From assembly GCA_963668655.2 (NCBI GenBank), contig CAXXPQ010000001.1:620001-684000 (forward strand): a DNA stretch of 64,000 nt. Direction: 5' to 3'. Shown one piece after another: positions 24,849 to 33,641 of this stretch. The notes beneath the pieces were generated by a model. It was not told where the DNA came from, did not search any database, and saw only the letters and a list, made by a program, of their open reading frames with translations. Both the position numbers and the translations under genes were made by a program. The DNA is from G963668655 sp963668655 (GTDB lineage Bacteria > Myxococcota_A > SURF-8). Positions within the stretch are counted from its first letter, which is position 1, and every line of letters begins with the position of its first letter.

Positions 24849-25581
24849 TACCAAGCAAATCCTCATCTTGGTCGTGGTCGTATCCATCGCCTTATCGTTT
24901 ACCGCATGGTGCTACGTAAATCAGAGCCATCAGTCTCCGGCGCACATCGTGATTGTGGTGGACAGATCAAAGTCCATCACTCATCGCTGTTCTTCGCTCA
25001 GCGGACTGGTTTCTCGTTCCCTTTCCCTTCCCAACATCAACAAGAAATCAACCATCACCATTCTCGGCACCGGTGATCCAGGCACCGCCTTTGAACCCGT
25101 TCTCATTTCATCTTTCCAAGTTCCCGGAAACAACAAAATCCTGGAAGGCAAGGACAAGGCCAAAAAGGCCAGACAAGACATTCTTCATAAGGTGAACAAG
25201 GACTGCCAACAACTAAAGAAGACCGATTATTCTCCCATCTACTTATCCGTGAAAAGAGGCGTCGAACAACTCCAAGTCCTTGGTTGCCAATCCGATTCAG
25301 ACTGCCGCCTTTGGGTGTTAAGCGATGGTCTGGAAACCGAGGAAAAGGAATTCACCAATCGAATAAACCATAAGCCCAGCAACAAATCCGCCCCAACGAT
25401 TGATAATTCCTGCATCCAGATTACGTTCTGCGGTCTTTCCGAAACTCAAGACAAAGGAAAGCCGCATTCCGTTAAAAACACAAAAGCCTTAAACACGATC
25501 TGGAAGTCCTTCTTCACAGAGCCCAGGAAAACCGTCCTGCAACCGTTCTGCCCCAAACTCAACCTGAAAGAAAAGGAGTAA
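24841..25581 (+). CDS. Membrane-anchored vWA-like protein
   Basis: 246 residues from the ATG at 24841, overlapping the previous stop. An N-terminal membrane helix (about 7-24) is followed by Ile-Val-Val-Asp-Arg-Ser-Lys-Ser, which fits the Asp-x-Ser-x-Ser metal site of von Willebrand A domains, and a later Val-Leu-Ser-Asp-Gly-Leu strand matches the last metal-site motif. Three or four Cys could form disulfides, pointing to an outside location. vWA domains mediate protein binding; the partner is likely one of the cassette proteins. Confidence 0.7.
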   Translation: MNNTKQILILVVVVSIALSFTAWCYVNQSHQSPAHIVIVVDRSKSITHRCSSLSGLVSRSLSLPNINKKSTITILGTGDPGTAFEPVLISSFQVPGNNKILEGKDKAKKARQDILHKVNKDCQQLKKTDYSPIYLSVKRGVEQLQVLGCQSDSDCRLWVLSDGLETEEKEFTNRINHKPSNKSAPTIDNSCIQITFCGLSETQDKGKPHSVKNTKALNTIWKSFFTEPRKTVLQPFCPKLNLKEKE

Positions 25582-25585
25582 ACCC

Positions 25586-25897
25586 ATGGACCTGCTCTTT
25601 GCCGTTTGCGTTCTTCTTTTCGCCCTGGGGGGAGTTCTAAAAATCATCGGCGCATCCAACTTGGCCAACAAGCTCATGCTGACCGCCATTATCCTTCTCA
25701 TCATCATTCCTTTCGTCCTGTGCTTGTTGCGGGGAGTATTTCCCGCCGTACCCACACCTTCATCTTGGTGGCTACTGCTCCTCTTAATTCCGCTCCTTAT
25801 CGGCTGGGTGCGTTTCACCAACCACAAACGGGCGTACCAGGACTGGATGAGCAGAGATGAAAAGCTCTCCCTTAAACGCCGATTGGAGAATGATTAA
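25586..25897 (+). CDS. Small membrane protein of module 2
   Basis: 103 residues with three hydrophobic helices (about 2-20, 28-50, 60-76) and a basic, charged tail. It starts 4 bp after the vWA gene and ends 2 bp before the ATPase gene. Its topology resembles small inner-membrane partners of coupling ATPases, but no family is recognised. Confidence 0.7.
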   Translation: MDLLFAVCVLLFALGGVLKIIGASNLANKLMLTAIILLIIIPFVLCLLRGVFPAVPTPSSWWLLLLLIPLLIGWVRFTNHKRAYQDWMSRDEKLSLKRRLEND

Positions 25898-25899
25898 CC

Positions 25900-27438
25900 A
25901 TGCCGGTCAGTGATTTTACACGGGTGGCGGGATGGCTTTTCAGATCCCGCCGCCCGCAACCCCAAACAACGCAACCCGAAGATGTTGTTCTTGGCTACAA
26001 GGAACAAGGTGAACCGGTCCTGTGGCCGTCGCCTTCAAATACAACGGCCAGCCACGCCCTCGTCATCGCTTCCTCGGGGGCCGGAAAAAGTGTCGCCTTG
26101 GCCAATGCCCTCACTCTTGAAATGCTAAACGAACAAAGCCTCAAACAGCCGGAGGAACGCTCGGCATATATCGTCATCGATCCCAAGGGAGATCTGGTCA
26201 AACTCATCATCGCCACACTCGCCGCAAAGGTTCCGCAGCTTCTGGAACAGGTCGTGTATCTCGATCCTTTTTGGCAAGGCTCATCCATTCCGTTTGCTTT
26301 CAATATCGGTAAGCTTAAACTCGGCAACACCCCATTAGACGTCCGCTGCCTACAAGTATCAAATCTAATTAACGCCGTCTCAACCGGAGTGGGCAAACAA
26401 GCCCACTTATCCATGGGCCAACGTCAACTCGATGTCATTACCCATTGTCTTTTAGGGGCGATGAGCAGCAAAAGTCCGCAAGCCAATTTGCTCTGGGCGT
26501 TGGATTCGCTCGTTATCAGGCAAGGCTTGCAACGTCTGGCTCGGACCACCACGTCAGTCCGTGCCAGACAGTTTCTCTTAAACACCAGCCTATCCCCGGA
26601 ACTTCAAAGCTCCTGCGCCTCGCGCCTTCGCACCGCCTTTGCCCTGACAGCCAATCTCGAACAAATCGTAACGGCCAATCACTGTCTGCAATTCGACGAA
26701 CTGCTGTCTTCCGGCAAGGTCATTCTACTCAACCTGGGCAACCCCACCGGAGGGTTGAGCGAATTATCATCCTTCTGGGCCAGCCTATGGACTCAGATGT
26801 GTTTTGAACATCTTTTAGAAAGAGAAAGCCCCTACCACGGACACCATGTAAGGCTTATTGTTGACGAAGTACAAACAATAGCCGACGTTCTGGCCGCAAA
26901 CGCCGAAACCGTCTTAAGTGTCGGTCGCTCCAAGAACATCAGCCTGACCGCCATCAGCCAGGGCATGGCGCTTATCGCCGAAAACTCAAGTACCTTGCCG
27001 CAAGTCCTCTTCTCAAACGTCAACACAAAGATTGTCGGCAGAATGAATGCCGTAGACACGGAAATTCTCAGTAAAATGCTGGCTCCGGCAAAAGGAGTGG
27101 ATGAAAGCTTAAATGAAGTCCGCTCCAAATTCATCGCCGCAACCACCAACCTTTATGACCGCGAATTCGTTCTCATCAAACCCGGTAAACGTTCCCGCTT
27201 CCGCTCGGCGGATGTTGACATGCAAGCACTAAAGGATGCGGAAGAAAAACAGGCCAATGCCATATACGCAATGAAAGTCCGTTGCCATCTTCCCAAGGGA
27301 AATCCTCGGAAAACATTGGATGAAGTCGTCCCATACCAAAGGCGGGGAAGTAAAAGCAATTCCACTTATCGCCAGAAGACTTTCCCGAAGAAAACAAACA
27401 GCAAAGGCAAACAAGATCCCCGTTCACCCTGGGGATAA
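25900..27438 (+). CDS. VirD4/TraG-like coupling ATPase, module 2
   Basis: 512 residues. Walker A is Ser-Ser-Gly-Ala-Gly-Lys63-Ser64, followed by Val-Ile-Asp-Pro-Lys-Gly-Asp as in FtsK/HerA/VirD4 motors, and Walker B is Leu-Ile-Val-Asp322-Glu323. Thr-Ala-Ile-Ser-Gln-Gly further on is the sensor strand. No membrane helices lie in the protein itself; the 103-aa membrane protein before it may fill that role. It is only distantly like the ATPase at 12714, although both have a replication-relaxation-like partner. The basic, Lys/Ser-rich tail could bind DNA. Confidence 0.82.
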   Translation: MPVSDFTRVAGWLFRSRRPQPQTTQPEDVVLGYKEQGEPVLWPSPSNTTASHALVIASSGAGKSVALANALTLEMLNEQSLKQPEERSAYIVIDPKGDLVKLIIATLAAKVPQLLEQVVYLDPFWQGSSIPFAFNIGKLKLGNTPLDVRCLQVSNLINAVSTGVGKQAHLSMGQRQLDVITHCLLGAMSSKSPQANLLWALDSLVIRQGLQRLARTTTSVRARQFLLNTSLSPELQSSCASRLRTAFALTANLEQIVTANHCLQFDELLSSGKVILLNLGNPTGGLSELSSFWASLWTQMCFEHLLERESPYHGHHVRLIVDEVQTIADVLAANAETVLSVGRSKNISLTAISQGMALIAENSSTLPQVLFSNVNTKIVGRMNAVDTEILSKMLAPAKGVDESLNEVRSKFIAATTNLYDREFVLIKPGKRSRFRSADVDMQALKDAEEKQANAIYAMKVRCHLPKGNPRKTLDEVVPYQRRGSKSNSTYRQKTFPKKTNSKGKQDPRSPWG

Positions 27439-27447
27439 GGAGGAAAC

Positions 27448-27795
27448 ATGTCCGCACTCAAACTGGTATTTTTTCTTTTCAAATTGAGTTTCAAGTTTGC
27501 ACTCTTTCTTCTTGAAGTCGCCTTCTGGTGCTTGTTTCTTTTAAAACAACTGTTTCTCAAACTCTTTGATTTGGGAAAAGCCGCACGTTCCGTCAAGGAC
27601 GGCGTTCTTCGCTGTCCTCGTGGCCATGAAATCCCCACTTTTGGCGGAAAATACGAATGCTCCGAATGCGGGTGGGTATCCGATTCTCCCATCTATGAGT
27701 GCCAAAATCCCGAATGCCGAGCCATCACTCCGTACATCAATTGCCCGACCTGTGGGTTATCGGTCAGAAATCCTTTTCGCGTGGGCAGACCGTGA
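27448..27795 (+). CDS. Membrane-hairpin protein with double zinc ribbon
   Basis: 115 residues, AAGGAGGAAAC before the start. The first 45 residues are strongly hydrophobic and rich in Phe and Leu. Then follow Cys-Pro-x-Gly-His, Cys-x2-Cys, Cys-x4-Cys and Cys-x2-Cys groups, which make one or two zinc ribbons. The stop codon TGA overlaps the next ATG. This looks like a membrane-tethered adaptor for the ATPase or for DNA. Confidence 0.72.
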   Translation: MSALKLVFFLFKLSFKFALFLLEVAFWCLFLLKQLFLKLFDLGKAARSVKDGVLRCPRGHEIPTFGGKYECSECGWVSDSPIYECQNPECRAITPYINCPTCGLSVRNPFRVGRP

Positions 27796-28604
27796 TGACA
27801 AGCACCCGAGGACAAAGAAGCAAACCCGGTCCCATTATCCTTACGCAAAGGGATCTCAATATTCTCTGCTTGACGGGTCTGGTCAAACACCTTTCCACCG
27901 TCCAAGTCGCCCGTGAGTTTTTCCCGAGTGTTGACCGCGCCCGCCGCCGTATCCGCAAGCTCTACGACAACCAGCTTCTAAACATCACCCTGGCCGGTTC
28001 CACCCGTTCCAATCTCGTATCGCTCTCCACAAGCGGTTTAAACCTTCTCAAGATAAAACGCCCCGAGGTTGCCGAAAGAATCCGCCTGCCCAAAGCCATT
28101 CGTTTGTCATCCATTGAGCATCGTCTGGCCTGCACCGACACCCGTCTTTACGTAGCGGCCTGGTGCAGACAAAACAACCTGAAACTTCTTCGCTGGGCCA
28201 ATGCCGGTGGAGATGTGGAACGAGAACTGGGCTTAGGCGAGTACCACCTGGAACCGGACGGCTGCTTTGAAGTGGAAACAAGAAAAGGAATGATTCACAC
28301 CGCCTGTGAAATCGATTGCGGATCGGAAGGGCGTCGAGTGCTTCTTCGCAAACTTGATAAATACGTTAGCGCCTTTGAAGACCGCACCTTAAAAGAACTC
28401 TGGATCATTCTGACAACCCCAGGCAAACAACGCCAAAACACCTTCACGCAACTGGCGAAGGATAAAGACCTGACCCGACACATCCGCCTCATGACACTGG
28501 ATACCATCAACCACAGACCGATCAAGCCCGTGGTCAAAACCTTGTCCGAGGTTTTCAAGGTTTCCCATAACCTTGAAAACGTCTCAAATGAAACAGTGAA
28601 TTAA
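27795..28604 (+). CDS. Replication-relaxation-like protein, module 2
   Basis: 269 residues; the ATG at 27795 overlaps the previous stop (a GTG at 27792 is an alternative). A winged-helix N-terminus (about 12-80, with Thr-Gln-Arg-Asp-Leu-Asn-Ile-Leu) is followed by Ser-Ile-Glu-His-Arg-Leu-Ala, then Leu-Glu-Pro-Asp-Gly and Cys-Glu-Ile-Asp-Cys-Gly. These are the Replic_Relax landmarks also seen at 11712, where they read Ile-Glu-His-Glu-Leu and Leu-Glu-Leu-Asp-Arg-Gly. It ends the six-gene cassette. Confidence 0.7.
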   Translation: MTSTRGQRSKPGPIILTQRDLNILCLTGLVKHLSTVQVAREFFPSVDRARRRIRKLYDNQLLNITLAGSTRSNLVSLSTSGLNLLKIKRPEVAERIRLPKAIRLSSIEHRLACTDTRLYVAAWCRQNNLKLLRWANAGGDVERELGLGEYHLEPDGCFEVETRKGMIHTACEIDCGSEGRRVLLRKLDKYVSAFEDRTLKELWIILTTPGKQRQNTFTQLAKDKDLTRHIRLMTLDTINHRPIKPVVKTLSEVFKVSHNLENVSNETVN

Positions 28605-28654
28605 AGTGCAATATCAATTACTTGAAGACACAACCCCCATCGATGTCGGTACAT

Positions 28655-28673
28655 CTGACAGGTCAACTGTCAG
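28655..28673. promoter_or_regulatory. Inverted repeat before the excisionase gene
   Basis: CTGACAG-GTCAA-CTGTCAG, perfect 7-bp arms, 21 bp before the start of the excisionase gene. Likely an operator or an excisionase/integrase arm site. Confidence 0.5.
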
Positions 28674-28694
28674 GACAGGCAAAGGACAAAGAAG

Positions 28695-28934
28695 ATGAAC
28701 GATACTTCGGGTGATATGTGCAAGACCTCAACAGACAATCAACTTGAAGTCCTCACCGTGGAAGAGGTTGCGCAACTTCTGCGAGTAAATAAAAAGACTG
28801 TGTACGATGCAGCCGCCCGGGGAGATATTCCCTGCACGAAAATCGGCAGAATTTTCCGCTTCAGCCGTCAAGCTGTGTTAAGCTGGCTTCATGGCCAAGG
28901 TCGTGTTTCGCGTGTCTCAAGGAGAAAGACATGA
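28695..28934 (+). CDS. Excisionase-family MerR-like HTH protein
   Basis: 79 residues. Residues about 18-66 (Val-Leu-Thr-Val-Glu-Glu-Val-Ala-Gln-Leu-Leu, then Lys-Thr-Val-Tyr, Gly-Asp-Ile-Pro, Lys-Ile-Gly-Arg-x-x-Arg-Phe) are the excisionase/HTH_17 fold. It overlaps the integrase gene by 4 bp, the usual xis-int layout, so it probably steers integrase towards excision. Confidence 0.85.
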   Translation: MNDTSGDMCKTSTDNQLEVLTVEEVAQLLRVNKKTVYDAAARGDIPCTKIGRIFRFSRQAVLSWLHGQGRVSRVSRRKT

Positions 28935-30061
28935 GCGTGAGGCAACGCAAACGCGACAACAGATGGATGGTGGATATTGTGTATGAACACCCGAACGGAC
29001 AAGTGGAGCGCCTACGCCGAGTAAGTCCGGTGCAGACCAAGCGCGGAGCACAGGCGTATGAACGCGACCTACGACAAGTTTTGCTGATGGGTGCCAGAGA
29101 ACAACGAAAGGAGGTATTTCCAACATTTGCAGAGTTTGCCAAAGAGTTCATGGAAGACTACGCCGAGGTCAATAACAAGCCCGGAGAAATAAAAGCCAAA
29201 CGCAACCACCTTGACTTGCATTTACTACCAATGTTTGGCTTGAAACCACTCAATGAAATCACCCTTCGTGATATTGAGCGCTTTAAAAGACAGAAACAAA
29301 AGCAAGGCTACCACCCCAAGAGCATCAACAATCACTTAACGACTCTAAACCGGATATTTACCATTGCTTGCGACTGGGGACTGCTGGAAAAAGGTCCAAA
29401 GATTAAAAAACTCAAATGCCCGGAACCGACCTTTGATTTTCTGTCTTTTAGCGAGGCCAAGCGGTTGATTGACGCAGCAAAGGGACAATGGCGCACCATG
29501 ATTATGGTAGCTCTCAAATGCGGTCTGCGACAGGGCGAACTTTTAGGCTTGCGCTGGGATGATATCAACGTGGAAAGACGACTGCTTTGTGTTAGCCGTT
29601 CCATTGACCGAGACGGAAACATCGGTACGCCCAAAAGCGGCCGGAACCGAATCATTCCCCTTGCCGACGATGTACTTCAAGCACTGAATGATAGCCGACA
29701 TCGAAAAGGGATCTGGATCTTTTGCGATGAGAAAGGATCGCCTTTAAGGGATAACCAGTGTAAACGTCCTTTAAAGCAGATTCTTCTAAAGGCAGGCTTG
29801 CGCCATATCAGTTGGCATGTGTTGCGCCACACCTTTGCCAGTCATTTGGTGATGCGGGGAGCACCTCTACCGACCGTGCAGGAACTCTTAGGCCATAGCA
29901 CGATTCAGATGACCATGCGCTACTCGCATTTAAGCCCGGAAGCGAAGCGCGAAGCCGTGGAGCTATTGCAAATCTACGGCTCTATAGCGGCACCAAAAAA
30001 CGGCGAGCTTTGCAACTCGCCGTTTTCACAAAGGAACTTTGGTAGCGGAGGAGGGACTTGA
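28931..30061 (+). CDS. Phage-type tyrosine integrase next to tRNA-Met
   Basis: 376 residues: an N-terminal arm-binding part (1-65), a SAM-like core-binding domain (65-165) and a catalytic domain with Arg200, Lys235, His296, Arg299, His322 and Tyr331, all present. The last 20 residues are encoded by the hairpin and 3' end of the tRNA-Met gene, so the reading frame runs across the likely attachment junction. It is phylogenetically distinct in style from the three short recombinases at 5.5-9.9 kb and is the best candidate for the enzyme that inserted module 2. Confidence 0.93.
   Translation: MSVRQRKRDNRWMVDIVYEHPNGQVERLRRVSPVQTKRGAQAYERDLRQVLLMGAREQRKEVFPTFAEFAKEFMEDYAEVNNKPGEIKAKRNHLDLHLLPMFGLKPLNEITLRDIERFKRQKQKQGYHPKSINNHLTTLNRIFTIACDWGLLEKGPKIKKLKCPEPTFDFLSFSEAKRLIDAAKGQWRTMIMVALKCGLRQGELLGLRWDDINVERRLLCVSRSIDRDGNIGTPKSGRNRIIPLADDVLQALNDSRHRKGIWIFCDEKGSPLRDNQCKRPLKQILLKAGLRHISWHVLRHTFASHLVMRGAPLPTVQELLGHSTIQMTMRYSHLSPEAKREAVELLQIYGSIAAPKNGELCNSPFSQRNFGSGGGT
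29995..30026 (-). terminator. Terminator of tRNA-Met, inside the integrase 3' end
   Basis: CGGCGAG (30001-30007) and CTCGCCG (30016-30022) form a stem that is flanked by A on the left and T on the right, so it can work in both directions; the minus-strand U-run (six) is the stronger. Confidence 0.75.
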
Positions 30062-30116
30062 ACCCCCGACACTGCGGATATGAGCCGCATGCTCTAACCT
30101 CCTGAGCTACTCCGCC
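30040..30116 (-). tRNA. tRNA-Met (anticodon CAT)
   Basis: 77 nt with encoded CCA. Acceptor GGCGGAG pairs with CTCCGCT (one G-U), the anticodon stem is TGCGG / CCGCA around CTCATAT, and the T-arm is complete with TTCAAGT. The lack of three consecutive G-C pairs in the anticodon stem argues for the elongator type; Ile2 (CAT) is the alternative. Its 3' end overlaps the integrase gene. Confidence 0.93.
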
Positions 30117-30203
30117 AAAGAACGGACTTGGGATATTATTCACGGGAAGAATCTTTGTCAAGAAAAAGATCGAAATTTCAACCCCATGGTTTCGGGGTCC
30201 GGA

Positions 30204-32033
30204 TCATTCCACGGTGACGGATTTCGCCAGGTTGCGAGGCTGGTCCACATCCGTTCCGTTGAAGTCCGCGATGTAATAGGCCAATAATTGCAGGGGAACC
30301 ACGGTGAGCAACGGCTCCAGTTCCTCCTCCACCGCCGGAATGCGGAACACCATGTCGGCATGCTTATCGATTTCCTCGTCGTTTTCCGAACTGATGGCGA
30401 TGATGGTTCCCCGCCGCGCCTGGGCCTCCTGCATGTTGGACAGCACCTTTTCGTACATGCGATTCCGGGTAATCAGCGTGACCACCACCAGGTTTTCGTC
30501 CACCAGGGCGATGGGGCCGTGCTTCATCTCGCCCGCCGGATAGCCTTCGGCGTGGATATAGCTGATTTCCTTCAGCTTCAGCGCCCCTTCCAGGGCGATG
30601 GGATAGTTGGTCCAGCGGCCGATGAAGAGGAAATCCTTCGTTCGATGGAAGATCTCCGCAATGTTGCGGATTTCGTCCTCCCGGCTGAGGATGTCGTCCA
30701 CCAGAACCGGAATACGCACCAATTCCAACAACTTATGCGCCGCCTCGCGGGCGTCCATCCGTCCCACCGCCCGGGCGCAGTAGATGGCCAGCAGATACAG
30801 CACGGAAAGCTGGGTGATGAAGGCCTTGGTGCTGGCCACGCCGATTTCCGGCCCGGCGTGGGTATAGATGGTGAAGTCCGAGGCCCGGGGGATGGAGGAT
30901 TCCACCACGTTGCAGATGGAAAGGACTTTTGCGCCTTTCTTTTTCGCTCCGTTGAGAGCGGCCAGAGTATCGGCCGTTTCGCCGGACTGGCTGATGGCCA
31001 CCACAAGAACGCGCTCGTCCAGAATCGGCCGTCGGTAGCGGAACTCCGAGGCCAGATCGATTTCCACGGGGATGCGGGCGAACTGCTCGATCCAGAATTT
31101 TCCCACCAGGGCCGCGTGCCAGCTCGTTCCGCAGGCAATCACGACGATGCGGCTCAAACCTTCCAGATATTCCTTTTCGAAGGAGAAGCCGTTCAGGCTC
31201 ACCTCGCCGCGCTCCAAAGAAATCCGCCCGCGCAACGTATCGGCGATGCTGCGGGGCTGTTCGTGGATCTCTTTCAGCATGAAATGCTTGTAGCCGCCCT
31301 TTTCCGCCATGGTGGGCGACCAGTCGATGTCCTTGGCCTGCCGTTCCACCGGCTTTCCGTCCAGGTCGAACAACCGCACGCCCTCGCGGCTCACCACCGC
31401 CATTTCGCCGTCGTCCAGGAACAGCATCCGGCGGGTGTGGCTGAGAATGGCGGGAACGTCGGAAGCGACGTAGTTTTTGCCCTCGCCCAGACCGATGACC
31501 AGGGGCGAACTGAAGCGGGCCGCCACGATGCGGTCCGGCTGGTCCTCGGAAATCACGGCGATGGCGTAGGAGCCCTTGACGCGATTCAGGGTGCGGCGCA
31601 CGGCCTCTTCCAGCGGATGGCCCGCTTCCATTTCCCGGGCTACCAGATGGCTGAGGATCTCCGTATCCGTCTCGGACTGGAACGTGCGGCCTTCGTCCTG
31701 CAATTCCTTGCGTAGCGACAGGTGATTCTCGATAATGCCGTTATGGACCACCACCACCGATCCGGCCTTGTGGGGATGGGCGTTCTGCTCCGAGGGCCGT
31801 CCGTGGGTGGCCCAGCGGGTGTGCCCGATGCCCAGATCCCCCGGCAGGGGGGTTTCACTCACCGTTTTCACCAAGTTTTTCAGCTTGCCCTCGGCCCGCA
31901 GAATATTGATCTTGTCGCCGTCGTAGATCGCCAGTCCGGCGGAATCGTAACCCCGGTATTCCAGGCGGCGCAGACCGTCCAGCAGGATCTCGGTGCAGGG
32001 TTCGTCTCCGATATATCCGACAATGCCGCACAT
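30204..32033 (-). CDS. glmS: Glutamine-fructose-6-phosphate aminotransferase (isomerizing)
   Basis: 609 residues, normal full length. It makes glucosamine-6-phosphate from fructose-6-phosphate and glutamine, the entry to UDP-GlcNAc for peptidoglycan and LPS. The N-terminal Cys2 (Met-Cys-Gly-Ile-Val-Gly-Tyr) starts the glutaminase domain, and two SIS domains follow (about 285-600), including Gly-Tyr-Pro-Ala-Gly-Glu-Met-Lys-His-Gly-Pro and the terminal Lys-Ser-Val-Thr-Val-Glu. GAGGTG before its start overlaps the glmU stop, 6 bp away, so both are one operon. No glmS ribozyme is seen. Confidence 0.97.
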   Translation of the reverse strand: MCGIVGYIGDEPCTEILLDGLRRLEYRGYDSAGLAIYDGDKINILRAEGKLKNLVKTVSETPLPGDLGIGHTRWATHGRPSEQNAHPHKAGSVVVVHNGIIENHLSLRKELQDEGRTFQSETDTEILSHLVAREMEAGHPLEEAVRRTLNRVKGSYAIAVISEDQPDRIVAARFSSPLVIGLGEGKNYVASDVPAILSHTRRMLFLDDGEMAVVSREGVRLFDLDGKPVERQAKDIDWSPTMAEKGGYKHFMLKEIHEQPRSIADTLRGRISLERGEVSLNGFSFEKEYLEGLSRIVVIACGTSWHAALVGKFWIEQFARIPVEIDLASEFRYRRPILDERVLVVAISQSGETADTLAALNGAKKKGAKVLSICNVVESSIPRASDFTIYTHAGPEIGVASTKAFITQLSVLYLLAIYCARAVGRMDAREAAHKLLELVRIPVLVDDILSREDEIRNIAEIFHRTKDFLFIGRWTNYPIALEGALKLKEISYIHAEGYPAGEMKHGPIALVDENLVVVTLITRNRMYEKVLSNMQEAQARRGTIIAISSENDEEIDKHADMVFRIPAVEEELEPLLTVVPLQLLAYYIADFNGTDVDQPRNLAKSVTVE

Positions 32034-32039
32034 GCAGGT

Positions 32040-33482
32040 TCACCTCTTCGTTTTTCGGGATTTCTTTCCGGATTTCGCGGCCTTTTTGGCCTTCCGGCTA
32101 CGCTTTTCCAGACGGTCGCGATAGCCCGGAATCACCGTGGGTTCCGGGCGCATGACCACCAGCGCGCCTTCCGGAATTTCCGTTCCGGACGCAAGGCTGG
32201 TTCCGGCGCCCAGCACCGCCCGGTCCGGGACGTTCACGGGTGCGATGAGCTGGGTGTCCGAGCCGATCAGAACGTCCTCGCCCACCGTGGTGGGAAACTT
32301 GTTGTAGCCGTCGTAGTTGCAGGTGATGGTTCCCGCCCCGACGTTGGTGTTCCGACCGATCACGGCGTCTCCCAGGTAGCTTAAATGGCTGGCCTTCGCG
32401 CCCGCCGCCATCGTGGTTTTCTTGGTCTCGACGAAGTTGCCGATCTTGACGTTTTCCCCGATGTTCGATCCCGGACGGATGCGTGCGAAGGGCCCCAGTT
32501 CCGCGCCACGCGCCACCTTCGCGGATTCGATCAGCGTGTAGGGTTTCAGGTGAACCTCGTCGCCCAGCACGCAGTCTTCCAGGACGCAACCTTCCTCGAC
32601 GCGGCAGGAATTCCCGATGCGCACGCCGTTTCCGATGCGGCAGTTGGGGAAAATTTCCGTGTCGTTTCCAATCCGTACGTCATCTCCGATCCAGACGGAC
32701 CGGGCGTTGCGAAGGGTGACGCCGGCCCGCATCAGGTCGCGGCAGCGCTCTTCGTGAATCACCCGTTCCATGCGTTCCAGTTGCACCCGGTCGTTGATGC
32801 CCAGAAGCTCCTCTTCCGGTGCTTCCACCGAAACTACCGGCAGGCCTGCGTCCGCCGCCAGTTGGACGAGATCCGGCAGGTAATATTCTCCCTGGTCGTT
32901 GTTCGTTCCGATCTTTTTCAGGTTCGAGAAGAGAAAGCGGCTATCCACGACGTAAACGCCCATGTTGGCTTCCCGGATGGCCCGCTCGGAGGCGTCGGCG
33001 TCGCGATGCTCCACCACGCGCCGGATCTGTCCTTTTTCGTTCCGGACGACCCGTCCGTATCCGCTGGGATCGTCCAGTATGGAAGCGACTAACCCCAGGG
33101 GCGACTTGCGGCGTTTGGTCAGGGCGACAAGTTTCTTTACGGTTTCCGCGCGCAGGCGGGGAACGTCGCCGGATAGAATGACGATGGAGCCTTGGTACCC
33201 CCGGAAGGCGGCCTGGGCCGAAAGGACGGCATGACCGGTGCCGAGCTGTTCTTTCTGGATGGCGACGCGCGTACGGCCGGGGTAATGTGCTTCCAGCAGA
33301 TTCTTGACCCGATCCGCCTGATGCCCCAGCACGGCCACGATGGGAGCGGCTTTTAGCTTCAGGGAAAGTTCCACGGGATAACCGATCAGGGCCTTGCCCG
33401 CAAGTTCGTGCAAAACCTTGGCTTTTCCGGATTTCATCCGGGTTCCCAGTCCGGCGGCGAGTATGACGGTGGCGATGGGCAT
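32040..33482 (-). CDS. glmU: Bifunctional GlmU acetyltransferase/uridyltransferase
   Basis: 480 residues from the ATG at 33482; an in-frame ATG lies 12 bp upstream at 33494. It acetylates glucosamine-1-phosphate and couples it to UTP, giving UDP-GlcNAc. The N-terminal pyrophosphorylase domain begins Leu-Ala-Ala-Gly-Leu-Gly-Thr-Arg-Met, and the C-terminal left-handed beta-helix (about 245-440) has the hexapeptide repeats and the Asn-Phe-Val-Glu-Thr-Lys-Lys and Asn-Tyr-Asp-Gly-Tyr-Asn-Lys segments of the acetyltransferase site. The tail is Lys/Arg-rich. First gene of the glmU-glmS operon. Confidence 0.96.
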   Translation of the reverse strand: MPIATVILAAGLGTRMKSGKAKVLHELAGKALIGYPVELSLKLKAAPIVAVLGHQADRVKNLLEAHYPGRTRVAIQKEQLGTGHAVLSAQAAFRGYQGSIVILSGDVPRLRAETVKKLVALTKRRKSPLGLVASILDDPSGYGRVVRNEKGQIRRVVEHRDADASERAIREANMGVYVVDSRFLFSNLKKIGTNNDQGEYYLPDLVQLAADAGLPVVSVEAPEEELLGINDRVQLERMERVIHEERCRDLMRAGVTLRNARSVWIGDDVRIGNDTEIFPNCRIGNGVRIGNSCRVEEGCVLEDCVLGDEVHLKPYTLIESAKVARGAELGPFARIRPGSNIGENVKIGNFVETKKTTMAAGAKASHLSYLGDAVIGRNTNVGAGTITCNYDGYNKFPTTVGEDVLIGSDTQLIAPVNVPDRAVLGAGTSLASGTEIPEGALVVMRPEPTVIPGYRDRLEKRSRKAKKAAKSGKKSRKTKR

Positions 33483-33611
33483 GGGCTGTTCCATCCTTGT
33501 TGTATTTCGGCTTCCGCGCCCGGTCCTCAACTCACCGGCGAAGCCCGTTGTTTTTCCTCTTTTCATCCGTTGCCGCGAGGGATCGAACGGATGAAAACGA
33601 TTGTTTCGTCC

Positions 33612-33641
33612 CCTGAGGGCCCACCGGAATAGGCCCTCAGG
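33612..33641. terminator. Inverted repeat at the end of the kinase gene
   Basis: CCTGAGGGCC / GGCCCTCAGG, perfect 10-bp arms, overlapping the kinase stop codon. It lacks a U-run on the minus strand, so it is a stem that may still end or protect the transcript. Confidence 0.5.
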
